From Hippasteria phrygiana (lineage: Eukaryota; Echinodermata; Asteroidea; Valvatida; Goniasteridae): 64,000 nucleotides of DNA. This document shows, piece by piece, positions 13,323 to 24,567 of this stretch. Positions within the stretch are counted from its first letter, which is position 1, and each line of letters opens with the position of its first letter. The stretch lies in assembly GCA_037893225.1 (NCBI GenBank), contig JAZGUH010000196.1, positions 310,001 to 374,000 on the forward strand. Reading direction: 5' to 3'. The translations under genes and the position numbers were made by a program. The notes beneath the pieces are model-generated. The model ran no database searches. It was not told where the DNA came from and saw nothing but the letters and a program-made list of their open reading frames with translations.

Positions 13323-13475
13323 CCATAATGCCACTCAAAAGTGAGATCAACGATCACCAAAAAGGGACGATCCAAGCCTGGCATATAGCGCATGGGGAGG
13401 GGAATTTCCAACAGCGAGATTGCCCGGAGGCTTGGGATTTTGGATGGTACCGTGAGGTACAATTTGCGGAAATTG
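13323..13475 (+). pseudogene. Decayed transposase helix-turn-helix fragment
   Basis: Frame 1 reads PLKSEINDHQKGTIQAW and, after a shift near 13388, another frame reads GRGISNSEIARRLGILDGTV then RYNLRK. Together they resemble the N-terminal helix-turn-helix of Tc1/mariner or IS630-type transposases (a sequence of the form SNSEIARRLG...TVRYNL). Only this part is seen; no DDE catalytic region follows, and the reading frame is broken. Confidence 0.4.
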
Positions 13476-13753
13476 CAGTATAATAATTCTATGGATTCGA
13501 GGCAAGATCTGGTCGTTAAGCTGACCCCCACCTTGTGTAAAGTTCGCGACGAAACTTCCCACGAAACCGCCCCCGCGATAGCTAGCCGTCGTCGTCGACG
13601 CGTCGCGACCTTGCCGAGCCAGCTAGCACGCTCGGCGCTGTGGGTGTACATTGTAGATAGCAATGCATCGTCCGCGCTAGCTCAACCGTATCCAAGAGAC
13701 TGGCAGTTGTTGGCTTAAATGTGAATAGTTTCGCGTCACAAGCCCCGCCTCAC

Positions 13754-13864
13754 TGCCGACCACGAGGCCCGTCGATTGGCAAGCTTGGGATTGGGCTGAA
13801 TCCGCGCCGCGTGCACGCGCTTGAGATTTTTGTCGTCAATTTCGCGTTCCACAGGCGCCGCCAT
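13754..13864 (-). CDS. Candidate first coding exon on minus strand (MAAPVEREI...)
   Basis: ATGGCGGCGCC start with a YY1-type context, 37 codons open to a GTGAGG donor at 13753, in a CpG-rich tract (about 13540-13865). Encoded peptide is charged (EREIDDKNLKRVHAAR). No partner exon was recognised and the plus strand next to it holds a decayed transposase, so it may be spurious. Confidence 0.2.
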
Positions 13865-13995
13865 GTTTGTTTGTTTGTTTTGTTTGTTTGTTGTTTTTTT
13901 CACTCGCTGCCTGACCCGGAGACATAAACAATCCGTAATCCAAGTTATTACAAAAAACCGGCATAATCTACATGTCGGGTTCATGTACATGTACA

Positions 13996-14144
13996 TTAAC
14001 CCTAACCCTGCCAGACGCAGCACAGTGCATCTGTGGTGTCAGCTTGACCTTGCTGCACTCTGCACACAAGTCAATGTGACAAAGTTTGCAACCTGATGGT
14101 CTGGCAGGGTTTCTAGCCAAAATACCCTGGAGGGTTAGGGTTAA
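13996..14144 (+). mobile_element. MITE with telomere-like TTAACCCTAACCCT ends (copy 1)
   Basis: TTAACCCTAACCCTGCCAGA and TGGAGGGTTAGGGTTAA form the ends, with a second inverted pair (GCCAGACGCA / GATGGTCTGGC) inside. Two further copies in the window share the interior (AGTGCATCTGTG, GTGACAAAGT, TAGCCAAAATACCCTGGAGG). Confidence 0.75.
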
Positions 14145-14469
14145 TGTATACAAGCAAGGTAAATGTACTTTCAAATACATACATGTACATGTACTTTGGG
14201 GTACCTGGTACACGTACATTGTATTTAAGCCTAAACATGGTAAGCCACAAAGCTCTCGGATTTATGCAGAGTATGCAATATTGTAGGGTGTGCATTTACG
14301 GGTAGTACGAGAATCGGGTACCCGATTGAAAAAAAGCACGGGTGACCAGGTGACCGGGTTCCCGTTAAAGAAAGAAAACCAATCCCAAAAATTAAGTCTC
14401 AGAAACTGCTGTTCATCACATCAGTGCAGTTTGATGCAAGTGTGTACAGTGAGCTCTATATTTGTAGCT

Positions 14470-14695
14470 TTACGGTGCAAATTGCATTTTCGCAAGCATC
14501 AAAACATTTGTTTGTTTTGTTTTTCCATATTTTGAAAATTCTCCACAAAAGGCATTAAAAACTTTCTTTTCGTTGTCGAAGAAATTACTAAGTAATTTTA
14601 ATTCTATTATGGGTAATCGATTCCATAATCTGGAACTAGTTCCCGACGTTAACGGTCGGGTACTTAGTACCTGGTTTGGATGCACACTGTTGCAC
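14470..14695. repeat. Repeat with TTCCATAATCTGGAAC (copy 1)
   Basis: Shares CGATTCCATAATCTGGAAC, ACTAGTTCC-type words and GTACYTGGTT with 51050-51265 in the same orientation. The reverse strand has a short open frame in both copies (SRLWNR...CGEFSK), so a coding ancestor, perhaps a LINE ORF end, is possible. Confidence 0.6.
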
Positions 14696-15463
14696 AGCCC
14701 TACAATGTTGGGCGCAGGACTTTTTCATGGTTAAACCGCATCATTACTGGTAAATTTATACACGTACATGTATACCAGGTTTAGGGGAATGTACAATACG
14801 TGTGGCTGCCAAAAGGTTCATCCAGTGCCCCTTCCCCTACATGTGCACCATCTCATCCATGTCCCCACACCTTCCCCCGCCCCTCCCATCCCCTTAGCCT
14901 TCCCACATGACCCTCCCACCCTCTTCCCCCTCTACCTTCAAAAAATATTTTAAAATATTTAAAAATTACATAAAATTAATATTGAAAATACTTACAGGTA
15001 TATTATCCAAGCCATCAATTTGGGCAATTCAAAAAAAAAAAAAAGGTGCACCACCACGAGTTTGCCAAGTGAAGGCCATTTTTCGCAATGCATCATTAGA
15101 AATAACTGGCTTCCATTCAAATGATATGCCTCTTTTTGCACTCAACAATCAATGAAGCAATTTAACATTTGGTAACTGTACCAACATTTTAAGTTTTCTC
15201 TGGATGGTTAAAGACACATTCTTTTCAAAGGTTGACCCCTCCCCCCAATAAAACAAAAACAAAAGAAACACCTTTTGTTAGTAGTTGTTCTAGCAATACA
15301 ATTCTTGTTCACTTTTGATTGTGATATAAAATGAAAAAAGCTGTTATCAAATAATTCCTTTCCAAACGTGGAGTTATTTGTGGCTCAACAATAAATCAGT
15401 TCTTGCAGGGCATATATCTTTTGTGCATTTGCCTTTTAACTGAAACGAGGCTAATTTCAAACA

Positions 15464-15659
15464 ATATGAGAGAGACTGGGATTTCGGACAGTGTGCTCTG
15501 TCCGTCCTCAGGAGTGTGAGACTCACTCCTGAGGACGGACAGAGCACACTGTCCGAAACATCGAGTTACACACTCACCCCGGTTCTTTTCAGAACCACAC
15601 TTCTTCCTAGAAGAGATTTATTTCACAGGTGTTACCCGCAATCCCAGTCTCTCTCATAT
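15464..15659. mobile_element. 196-bp MITE-like element with nested hairpin
   Basis: Exact 20-bp terminal inverted repeats (ATATGAGAGAGACTGGGATT at 15464-15483 and its complement at 15640-15659). The left half also holds a near-perfect hairpin, 15487-15557, built from GTGCTCTGTCCGTCCTCAGG and its complement. It ends about 50 bases from the Ig-domain exon's donor. A 12-bp repeat, CTAATTTCAAAC, lies on each side at 15451 and 15691. Confidence 0.7.
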
Positions 15660-15709
15660 CACACCCACCATGCAAAGCTTCAAATCGTATCTAATTTCAA
15701 ACGACTTAC

Positions 15710-16015
15710 CAGTGATGACCACCGACACTGCAGGACTGCACATTTGTCCAATTTCATTGGACACACAGCACTGGTAGCCTTCCAGTTTAGCTTCCACTGC
15801 AGATCCCAGCATTTCCTCCCCAAGTCGCAGCCACAATGAGCCATTGTCGACCTGCACCCCCACTTCTCCCTGATGATCATGTAACAGTTCGGTGCCTTTG
15901 CGCCATGTTATAGAGATGGGCTGCCGACCTGACGCAGCACATGGGAGCAGGACAGACTCTCCTTGCTGGGCTGTAACGTTGGATGGCAAAGTTGTGAAGT
16001 ACAACTCGGGTATCC
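15710..16015 (-). CDS. Ig-domain exon
   Basis: 102 codons in a phase 1-1 exon of 306 nt. Ig landmarks are visible in order: first Cys in SVLLPC, Trp in ITWRKG, an NGSLWL strand, and the second Cys in EGYQC, followed by a closing VSVVITG strand. One N-glycosylation sequon (NVT) lies near the start and extra Cys residues follow the second canonical Cys. The acceptor is GTGACAG and the donor GTAAGT. Confidence 0.8.
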
Positions 16016-19000
16016 CTGTCACAAGATGATGAAATTGTTACACTCTCACACAGTTCTTGTTTTTACTATTTTAGGCTTCCTGCATTGTTTCATTTCTTCT
16101 TTTTCTTATTTCCTCAGCAAACATTTCTGAAGGGTCAACAACATGTGACAAGCAGAAACATGCAGAATTTGTTGACCAGTCACATAAGCTGGCAGATGCT
16201 ACATGTACATGTACAAGGCTCTGTTTTACTACATGTACATACATGTAACCCTGGCATACATGTACATGTATTACAAACACTAGCAAAATTGCTGCATTCA
16301 GTGTCACCTTGTGAGGTCCGTGCTCTGTGGATTTCAACGTGCAGTACATGTTATTCCACTACATATAAATTTGGTTTCAAATGTATGTCCTTTTCCTATC
16401 AAACTATGGAGATTGTGTTATTAAAATCAAACTTAGCATTTATTACTTTATTTTCTGTTCCTTGCCTATGATTTTATTTACCGCGACGACCGCCAACCGT
16501 GTAGAATAGAATAATTAACTACATACAAGCCGAGCAAGCTTGTGGACATACTTGGAACCGGCTCCAAGTGCTGGAATCGGCTCTGAGACCTGGGTACAGG
16601 TACATGTACAAAATTCCCGGCTCCGAATGAGTCACGGATATACCGGGCTTAAGTTCCGTCAAGCCACGCCCCAGAGTAATTGTGTCATTCAATACATTTA
16701 TTATCCGATATCGGTTTGTGTGAGTGGTTTTCCCCACCATTGTTTTTACTAGCCAGAGTGAATGTCCCAGGCCTTCATGTGATTGAATTTGAGCCGATTC
16801 TGGGCTTTGTGCACAGAGAATGGGTAATTTACTCTGGAACCGATTCTTTTGGAGCAGGAACCGAGCATAGCGGGTACCCAGTTCTTGAAAAGATTGGACT
16901 CGCTGTTCCGGATCCCATATGGACCGGGTAGAACCAGGGAACCGCTGGAACTGCCCAATACTACATGTAGCTCATACAAACAAACACCTATTTTATTTTG
17001 TTGGAATCATCAGGGTACTCTGCAAAATGCCAAGGCTGGTGTGTAGGTGGTAAACACTGCAGAATCCAACAAAATTTGCTGTTTGATTTTGTTGTATTTT
17101 TTTTTTTAGCTGGCTCTCATTTCAGTTTTGGTAGAAATTGTTGGATTTAGCAGGACCATGTATGAAAAACACTGAAGGGGGTTAGGGCTAATCCTATGGG
17201 CTATTAAAGTAAATGAATCATAAAACATTATTTGATGCCATCAAAGCAATTGTACATTATATTTCCAGGGGTGTTTTTTAACTTATAACATTATCAAATG
17301 GAGTCCAGGATAACTTGGGAAATGAATATGATCTTTGTGTTCATTAAAACCCTCCTGTTCTCAGGGCCAAAATCGACCCAGCTGCTGTACAGATCAAAAC
17401 CTATCAAATGACAGATTGAAACACACACAAACTGTGAGAGTTGGTGTTAAGAGTTTTTGATAGGCTGTGATAGTTTATAAGTATAGGAGGGTTTAAAGAC
17501 AAGCTACTGGCACCAGCAAAACATTATGAAATGTTGCTGTGCCTGTAGTCTTCTTTGATTGTTTGTGCAGTTTCAATGCATTGTTGGATTATTGTTACGC
17601 TTGACTGCACAAACACATTGTAGCGGTTCGCTTGGCTGCCAGAACCACCACGACACCCCAACGTCTCCCGTAAAAAGAGGGGTAATTAACCCCTCAAGTA
17701 CGGTTATTTACAGGAGGCGCCGGGGTGTCAAGTTGGCTTTTGCAGCCAAGCGAAACAGACATTGTGTGCTTGTGCAGTCGAACGCAACATACACAATAAT
17801 CCAACAATGGTTTGAAACTGCACAAATAGCAGCTATAGGCGTCAACCAGCCTGGTGGCACTGTTTTTTTGTGCCATTTGGCATCATCCGTACGCAAGGGG
17901 TTAATTGTTACTATTTTAAATGACTCATAAAATTATTTTTATATTTATAACAAATTGATAACAAATAAATGAGGCTCAAATTTTCAATTAGCAATTTAGC
18001 AACTCGGTCCGCAGTCAACTCGGTCCGCAGTCAACTCGGTCCGCAGTCACTCGGTCCGCAGTCAACTCGGTCCGCAGTCAACTCGGTCCGCAGTCAACTC
18101 GGTCGGCGTCCAGTACATTTATATTTTAACTTTTATAATTATAAAATATAAAAAAATATCCACCCGGCACGAAAAATCCGCCCGGCCGCTGATGAGAAAC
18201 AAGTTATTTTTTTTAGGTTGCCTAATCCTTACCTTTAGGACCCCATTCCATATAAGAGAACGAAGGAGACAGTTTATGTTTCGGAACTTACCTCAATATT
18301 TTGCAATGATACAGGCAGGAAAAGTCACTCTGTGTGCTTGGAATGATCTAAATAGTTCGCTAAGATATCATGTTGAATATGAGCAAGCTTAATTTTGTGG
18401 AAAGAGGGCAGGGTTTTGATTTATGAGGGAAATTATGGGGTATAAAAACGGCAACGTCTCTAACTGCAAAAAAGTAGGAAAGTCACATTTTTCTTTGAAA
18501 GTGTGTTTCAAAATTAGGCAATTGTGTAGACACTGTAGGGCCCTCTTAGTTTAGTTTTGATGAAATTAGATTCAAGGGTATTTTTTCTCATTCCAAAATG
18601 ACTTTTTCAACCTAACCTAAAGCAGACTTCTTTTATCGTTTTTTGTAATTTGGAAGAGTTTTTTTCAGTAGAAAAGTCACTTTGGTACTGTGTAAAGTCA
18701 TCTGCAAAAGTCAGTTTTGAACGGAACTCATAAAAAAGAAATAGGTGTCCTAAGTAAAGGTAGGCCCTATATATGATTAACAAATTTCCACTTTTCTTGA
18801 AATGGTAGGGCCTACACCAGATGCCATGATTTCACAGTTGACCTGGTCCGATCCGTCCTGGGACCGACGAGTTGACTCAAACCAAAAACAGTAGGCTACA
18901 CCATACTGACCTAGTACGAGCTGCCTGGCAAGCTACAATATCTATCTGCACGTGAGTGACGATTAAGTCGCCACTCTTCGTACGAATGGCGAGGACCCAG

Positions 19001-19141
19001 CGCGCGATCGATACAGTCACGCACATTAGTTTATCAACAAACATGGCTGGACCTACTGTACATACCTTCGCCCAAGCCAAACACGCAGGCAGTTAAGAAA
19101 ATCTGCACCACAAACCCTCCAAATAACGGTCTTATTATCAT
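15710..19141 (-). CDS. Ig-superfamily cell-surface or secreted protein, 5' part (partial)
   Basis: Two exons on the minus strand fit together. Exon 1 (19141-19066) has an ATG and 25 codons forming a hydrophobic leader (basic Arg4, then a Gly/Phe/Val/Ile/Leu-rich core), ending after one base of a codon at a GTATGT donor. Exon 2 (16015-15710) follows a CAG acceptor, starts with the two bases that complete that Gly codon, and encodes one Ig domain. It ends again in phase 1 at GTAAGT. Phase 1-1 single-exon Ig domains after a phase-1 leader exon are typical of receptor families. The spacing and the motif NGSL...EGYQC resemble the first Ig domain of DCC, neogenin and protogenin, but the family is not certain. 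Later exons should lie at lower coordinates or beyond the window; I found no second Ig or FN3 exon. Intron 1 is about 3 kb and full of repeats. Confidence 0.7.
17001..17165. repeat. Dispersed repeat, inverted relative to 29553-29672
   Basis: CCAAGGCTGGTGTGTAGGTG, CACTGCAGAATCCAACA and TTGTTGGATTTAGCAG correspond to the complement of sequence at 29553-29672 and again in part to 29690-29925. Confidence 0.65.
17346..17494 (+). mobile_element. Short MITE, AAACCCTCCT ends (copy 1)
   Basis: AAAACCCTCCTGTTCTCAGG to TATAGGAGGGTTT, about 149 bp, with the inner pair CTATCA / TGATAG. Nearly identical to 26584-26730, so transposition was recent or the copies are duplicated. Confidence 0.75.
17559..17904. 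mobile_element. Two MITE copies tail to tail, TTAACCCCTT family
   Basis: A full copy in reverse orientation (17686-17904) follows a copy truncated at its left end (about 17559-17694), giving a palindromic composite inside intron 1 of the Ig gene. Confidence 0.7.
18000..18110 (+). repeat. 16-bp tandem repeat
   Basis: Seven units of AACTCGGTCCGCAGTC, one shortened by two bases. In intron 1 of the Ig gene. Confidence 0.85.
19066..19141 (-). CDS. Signal-peptide exon of the Ig-superfamily gene
   Basis: Starts MIIRPLFGGF, with a hydrophobic core ending in an FGLGE stretch that suits signal peptidase cleavage. Length is 76 nt (25 codons plus 1 base), followed by donor GTATGT. The ATG follows CCAGCAAC. 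An in-frame Met about 35 codons further upstream exists, but it would bury the leader, so the later Met is preferred. Confidence 0.6.
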
Positions 19142-19535
19142 GTTGCTGGCAACAATACTTGGGTTACATCTTCTTCCAGCACTCTCTCTGAATACATTTG
19201 GAGATGCTCCTGGCGTTTTCACACGTGGATCTCTCAACAGAATCGTACTTTACGACCGTTCACAGAAGTTCATTCATTACAGTTTACATTATTGTCGCGC
19301 GTATCGTACAGGTTACGCGCAGTGAATATACATACATCATTTGTATACAAAATCATAATACACGTGAAAAAAGCAGCCTGCATTATTAATATGACTCATA
19401 AATATTTATAAGCAAAAACTGAATTTCAATTGGTCAATCCATCGTCACATGCTAGTCAATAGCGAATGAGGGGGCCGGGGTAACATGAGGTAACAATAAT
19501 TTAATAATTGCTTGGGTCACGTCAGGGGACTCACA

Positions 19536-21435
19536 TACGGAAGCCGGATAGTGCCACTGAAAAGGGATGGATATATTTTTTGCAAACGCGCGAAAACATT
19601 TTTTGTACTGTTGTACTTAATTATCTGGCGGCCGCCACATAATTATGTGGCGGCCGCCACTTATCATGCGGCGGCCGCTACTTGTTTGGTAACAGCTATA
19701 CACTGTAAAAATGGCGTTTAGATTTTAAACACCATTTTTAAGCCCACACGTTTAGCCCACGACGTTTAGCTTTGTGACGCAACACGTTTAGCATTAAAGC
19801 ACTTTTTCTAAACATTGTTTCTAATGATGGAATTGTAATTCAGGCCACAGTCAACTCGTGAAATCAGAACGACAGGAAATATGAATCCCAAAAATGGACA
19901 ACCCTATTTTCCAATTTTCTGCACTGCAGACTTTCGGACTTTTTAAATCGCGGAAACTGTTTTCAAAAATGTCAATTATACCCAGCAAGATATGGGACCA
20001 AGGGGTACCCCACCCCCTCTTATCCTGGTACCCTATACACATTCCAGACTATTTTTACCCCCCCCCCCCCGAATATCTGTAAGGAATTCCTAAAATTCCA
20101 TGCAGGAACACAATGACCAACACAAAAGAAAAGGGGGGGGGGTCCCTCTATCTGTCCCATATCTTGCTTCAAATGTTTCTGCAAACACGATTTATTATTT
20201 TGTTTTAAGTCGCGCAAACAGTTAAAAAAATTGTAAATTTTCTGCCAGCAGAAATTTAGACAACTAAAAATTATATATTTTTTTAACGCCGCACCCCTGC
20301 GTTAGGAATAGTTCTCGTCGTATACCGTTCGCAGTTCCTCTATCCCCGAAAACTGCAGCGTTATTACGTCTCGTCAAAAAAAGTAGGATTTTTAGTTGTC
20401 CACAGCGCAGTGTGGCGTAAACCCGTTTCGTCGACGGGTGGCGGTGACCAAAATCCCGGCCGGTCAAAGGAAAACCCGGAGCCGGGGGATTGTTATTTGA
20501 ATCAATATGACAAAAGGGGTGCTGCTTTTAACACAAAATGTACATGTACATAATAAAGGTACATACAGAGTGACCATTGTACAATTTTTTTGCTAGATCA
20601 GGCATATGTTTTGGAATAAACACGGAAAATACCAGAAAATCTTTTTAGGAAATTTCCAATTTATTTTGATAACGTATCAACTCTACATCTGCATGCGAGT
20701 ATAGGCCGTTTTATTCCAAGTAGGCCTAAGCCTATTTTTTTGTCAATAGCTGAATTTTTGAAATGCATCGAGCAGAATTTTGCTATTTTTATCAAGTCAC
20801 CGCGTGTGAAACTGATGAACGCTGATGTCCCTAATAAGCGCCCGACAACAACGGTGAATTTAAAGTTTTTGTACTGTTCCCGTTTGTAATGCATTTTGAA
20901 GTTACAATAACCTCTATTTCGGCATTTTTTACTTCTCACAACACAATCTGGGAAGGGGGATGATATCTTACATTTTAAACATTTTTTGCGGTTTGCGCGA
21001 CTTAAAAAATCATAAATCGTGTTTGCAGAACTTGAACATTTAAAGCAAGATATGGGACAGAGGGAACCCCCCCCCCCCTTTCTTAGGGTACCAGTATAAG
21101 AGGGGGTGGGGTACCCCTTGGTCCCATATCTTGCTGGGTATATTTGACATTTTTAAAAACAGTTTCCGCGACTTAAAATGTCCGAAAGTCTGCTTGCAGA
21201 AAAGTGGAAAATAGTGTTGTCCATTTTGGGGGATTCATATTTCCTGTCGTTCTGATTTCACGAGTTGACTGTGGCCTGAATTACAATTCCATCATTATGT
21301 AGCTGTCACCAAACAAGTAGCGGTCGTCGGATAATTAAGTGGCGGCCGCCAGATAAACGGTACAAAAATAATGTTTTCGCGCGTTTGCAAAAAAATATAT
21401 CCATCCCTTTTCAGTGGCACTATCCGGCTTCCGTA
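19536..21435. mobile_element. Large foldback element, about 1.9 kb
   Basis: Arms begin TACGGAAGCCGGATAGTGCC and end with its reverse complement. The left arm runs to about 20230, with roughly 100-150 bp not found in the right arm; the right arm starts near 20980. Shared blocks include GCAAGATATGGGACCAAGGG and TTCCTGTCGTTCTGATTTCA. The 750 bp centre shows no coding potential I can recognise. Arms have clear mismatches and poly-C/poly-G differences, so it is older than the 24.6 kb element. No target duplication was found. Confidence 0.8.
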
Positions 21436-21439
21436 GGTT

Positions 21440-22720
21440 TTCACATGTGAAAAAAGCTTTTATTGGTGGCCCGTCCCATCGCCTCAATAACTGAATGACA
21501 TTGACAAATGTATTCCCTGATTTATAATACATGTATCACTAAATCATGTCACTAAAACACGTAACTACATGTATTATAATGAAGGTACCTCCGTGATATT
21601 ATTTATCAATTCACTTATTCCTTTATTTTGTCTATTCATTTCTTCGTTTTGTCATCTTTGTAATTTTTATCTTCATCAATGAAAATCCCGCTCGCATTTT
21701 ACATCCGATGCTGTACTTCTCGTATGGATTCACTGCAGCCGCAAGCACGCGTTTACCTATTAAACGATGGGGCACCCTTCCCCCCCCCCCCCCGGCCCCC
21801 GAGTCGAAAATAATTACGTCATAGCCGTGGTAACCAATGCACGAAATAAATCATGAGTACCAGGCAAAATCGACCACTGGATCCAACCTCGTTCCTATGA
21901 GCAAGTTCGGGTGCTGCTGATCTAGTCCCTTTTGTCAATTTTGCGATTCAAATCACGCATGCGTGGTCTGTTTTCACTCGAACGCATCTAGTCGATCAAC
22001 TACGTCAAATCTAGTTTGTGTAGCAACAACAAACTGTAAAGAATGTCGTCTGCTAATTGTTAACGAAGCAAATGTTTGTACGTCATTTTTTTTCTTCTAT
22101 TATTTATTTCTATTATTTTCTGTACTTAACTTTGGTGCAATAAATAATTCATTATCTTATTGCAAAGAGTTATTACCATTGGACAAAACCAACAAATTAT
22201 CGTAAACGTTTGCAAAACTTGCCCAGTTTACCGATCCTCCATCTTGAAACCGTGACGTAAACTCGCGAGTGACTAGAGAAACCATGGTCCGGAGCTAGGT
22301 TAATCCAGTTGCACTAGCTAGTCAAACCGCGCAGCGTTCGGGTGACATCTAGATCGACTATGGTTAAGTCTAGTCACTCTAGTCGCCCAACCGAACTTGC
22401 TCTATGCTGTAGAGCAGCGCCCTCACCGACACCACATAAAGTAAGCCTTGGGAACGAGGTTGAACCGGACCGAACAGCCAGTTCGGTATTTCAAATGCGC
22501 ATGTGCAAAATAACATTTTATCCCGAATGACCCGCATGACCTAACGCGCGCGTGTGAATGCAAAAGGCTAGTTGGTCGCACAACGCGCACGTTTAAATTC
22601 AATCAGAATGGGCGTTCGCGTAACATGGCGTGACATTACATCAGTAATTTTATCCCGAATAACCTTTAACCTTAGCACTAACAATCGGTTGCAGTCGGAC
22701 CATTTGTCGACTTCTGGAGG
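21440..22720. other. Between two foldback elements, no gene seen
   Basis: Poly-C at 21778-21793. CTAGTCGATC / GATCGACTA and CTAGTCAC-type words at 21980-22390 suggest another degraded inverted repeat. A block, GAGCAGCGCCCTCACCGACA at 22413, recurs in reverse at about 23135. Confidence 0.5.
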
Positions 22721-22721
22721 G

Positions 22722-23052
22722 TAGTCTGGTTTCCAGACCAAAATATTCTGACTATTTCTGATGAATAAGATTTAGGGGGTTTTCGAAACGCTGGCTTCGG
22801 CTTGGCTTCGGCTTCGCCTCCGATTTCTGAATATCTGAGAAGCAAACAAAATGTAAATATTCTAATTTTTACTTTCATAATCAACTGAATGAATGTTCCT
22901 GAAGCAGAACATGTACCAAAATTTAGAATATTTTAATTTGGTTTGCTTCTCAGTTATTCAGAAGTCGGAGACGAAGCCGAAGCCAAGCCGAAGCCAGCGT
23001 TTCGAAAACCCCCTTAGACGTCAGGGAATCTTCAGGTCAGGGAACCAGACTA
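22722..23052. mobile_element. Foldback element of the TAGTCTGGTTCC family
   Basis: Arms of about 140 bp run from TAGTCTGGTTTCC to its complement GGAACCAGACTA. They share GGCTTCGGCTTGGCTTCGGC and ATATTCTAA-type blocks around a short AT-rich loop near 22870-22915. Two other short elements in the window have the same termini. Confidence 0.75.
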
Positions 23053-23775
23053 AGAAAAGAGCGCCCCCAACCTCGTTCCCATGGCTTACTTCATTTTCAA
23101 CCTCGTTTCCAATAGTAAATGAGAGAGCAGCTGTGGTGTCGGTGAGGGCGCTGCTCGACACCATGGGAACGAGGTTGCCCCCCCCCCCCCCGCCATCCCG
23201 GTCGAGTCCCGCCCCTTCATTCCGATACGTATACATTGCGTTCCCACTTCAACCTCGTAAGCACACGTGGCGTTGCTAATCCGACTGTGCGTGTTGTACG
23301 CCAAGACACCGGAAACGATAACTTTATCACAAAATGGCCGCCGTCGTGTCCGACTTGCGTTGCATGCAATATTAATCTTCCCAGAAAAAGACCAGGTAGG
23401 CCCTACCCTAGGTCCAGGCTTAATCTTCAATGAAACTGCAATTGAAGTTGCATGTCTGTATCTTCCTTCACGCTGTTACACAGGAATCGTTGATAATGAT
23501 GTTTAATTGTTAGATTTTTTTAAATCAGCAGTTGATTCGGGTCATGGCTCATGCTATATCATAATAAGTATTTATATTAGTATTACTTTATTAGTAAAAA
23601 AATAGTATAAATACTAACGTAACAAAGCGTCAACAACTTATAAACGCACTGTTATTGTTAAGCTTAAATATGTTATTCACAATATTTAGTGGGCTCCTAT
23701 GATTATTTAAAAGTATCTTAATATGTGTGATTTTTAAGCGAAAAAGTACGCCATCAACGGTGCTTTTTCCCGGCA

Positions 23776-23841
23776 GCCATCTTGGTTTTCTGGGACATGG
23801 TGCAATCGCGCATGCGCAAAAGAGAAAACAAAGATGGCGGC
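23776..23841. promoter_or_regulatory. Divergent promoter-like site with NRF1 and YY1 motifs
   Basis: A perfect NRF1-type palindrome GCGCATGCGC (23808-23817) sits between GCCATCTTG (23776-23784, a YY1 motif facing minus) and AAGATGGCGGC (23831-23841, a YY1 motif facing plus). YY1 sites of this kind lie just inside transcripts in many animal promoters, so the arrangement suggests transcription in both directions. The plus side could serve TMEM161, 5.5 kb downstream; the minus side has no assigned gene. Confidence 0.45.
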
Positions 23842-24567
23842 ACCATTCATCGTAATTTTGTCGTCATAAAATGTTGTTTTTATGTGGGATTGTGAATGAG
23901 AATTCGCCCAATTTCTTACATAATACGAGATGCGAGAGTTTGTTGAATACAACTTACAAGTATAGCTTTTGTGAAGCTGAAATGTGCATTTTGAGCTTGT
24001 TGACGTTTTGACGCTTTGACGCTGATCGGGTTTGTTGACGCTTGTTGACGCTAAATAGCATGACCGCTTGATTTTGAATGGAGTGCCCTGTGTGAGCGGT
24101 TAGGCCTACTAGTACTAGTTAACTATGGTAGGGAGATTATTAAATTTTTCAAATAAATTTTGTACATTTGGTTTTGATGTGGTTTTGAAGAGAAAGTCAT
24201 TAGAAACGATTTGATTCATGTTCGGATTCCATCGGATTTTGCAAAGCACCGCTCTAACGTACGTAGTAAGACACATGGAATTAACGTGGTAAGACATATG
24301 AAATGTCGTGGTAAGACACGTTATTGACGTGGTAAGAGTGTTTATTGGCGCGGTAAGAGTGTTTATTGGCGCGGTAAGAGTGTTGATTGATGCCGTAAGA
24401 AATGTTGATTGACGCGGTAAAAGAGACTTTAGTGGCGTAGGCCCGGCATCGCTCGCGAAGCAAAAATGCCATACGTTTGTACAGGAATCCACCTTTTTTC
24501 ATCGAATTTCTGGGGAATGACAGGTGCTATGCTTGCGGATTTTGGTGTAAAAGAGCATGTGTGAGTA

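Noticed and set aside
20264..20467. Minus-strand frame MTGRDFGHRHPSTKRVYA inside the 19.5 kb foldback
   Set aside because: Looks protein-like at first, but it is short, without a recognised family and without splice signals, and lies in the unpaired centre of a non-autonomous element.
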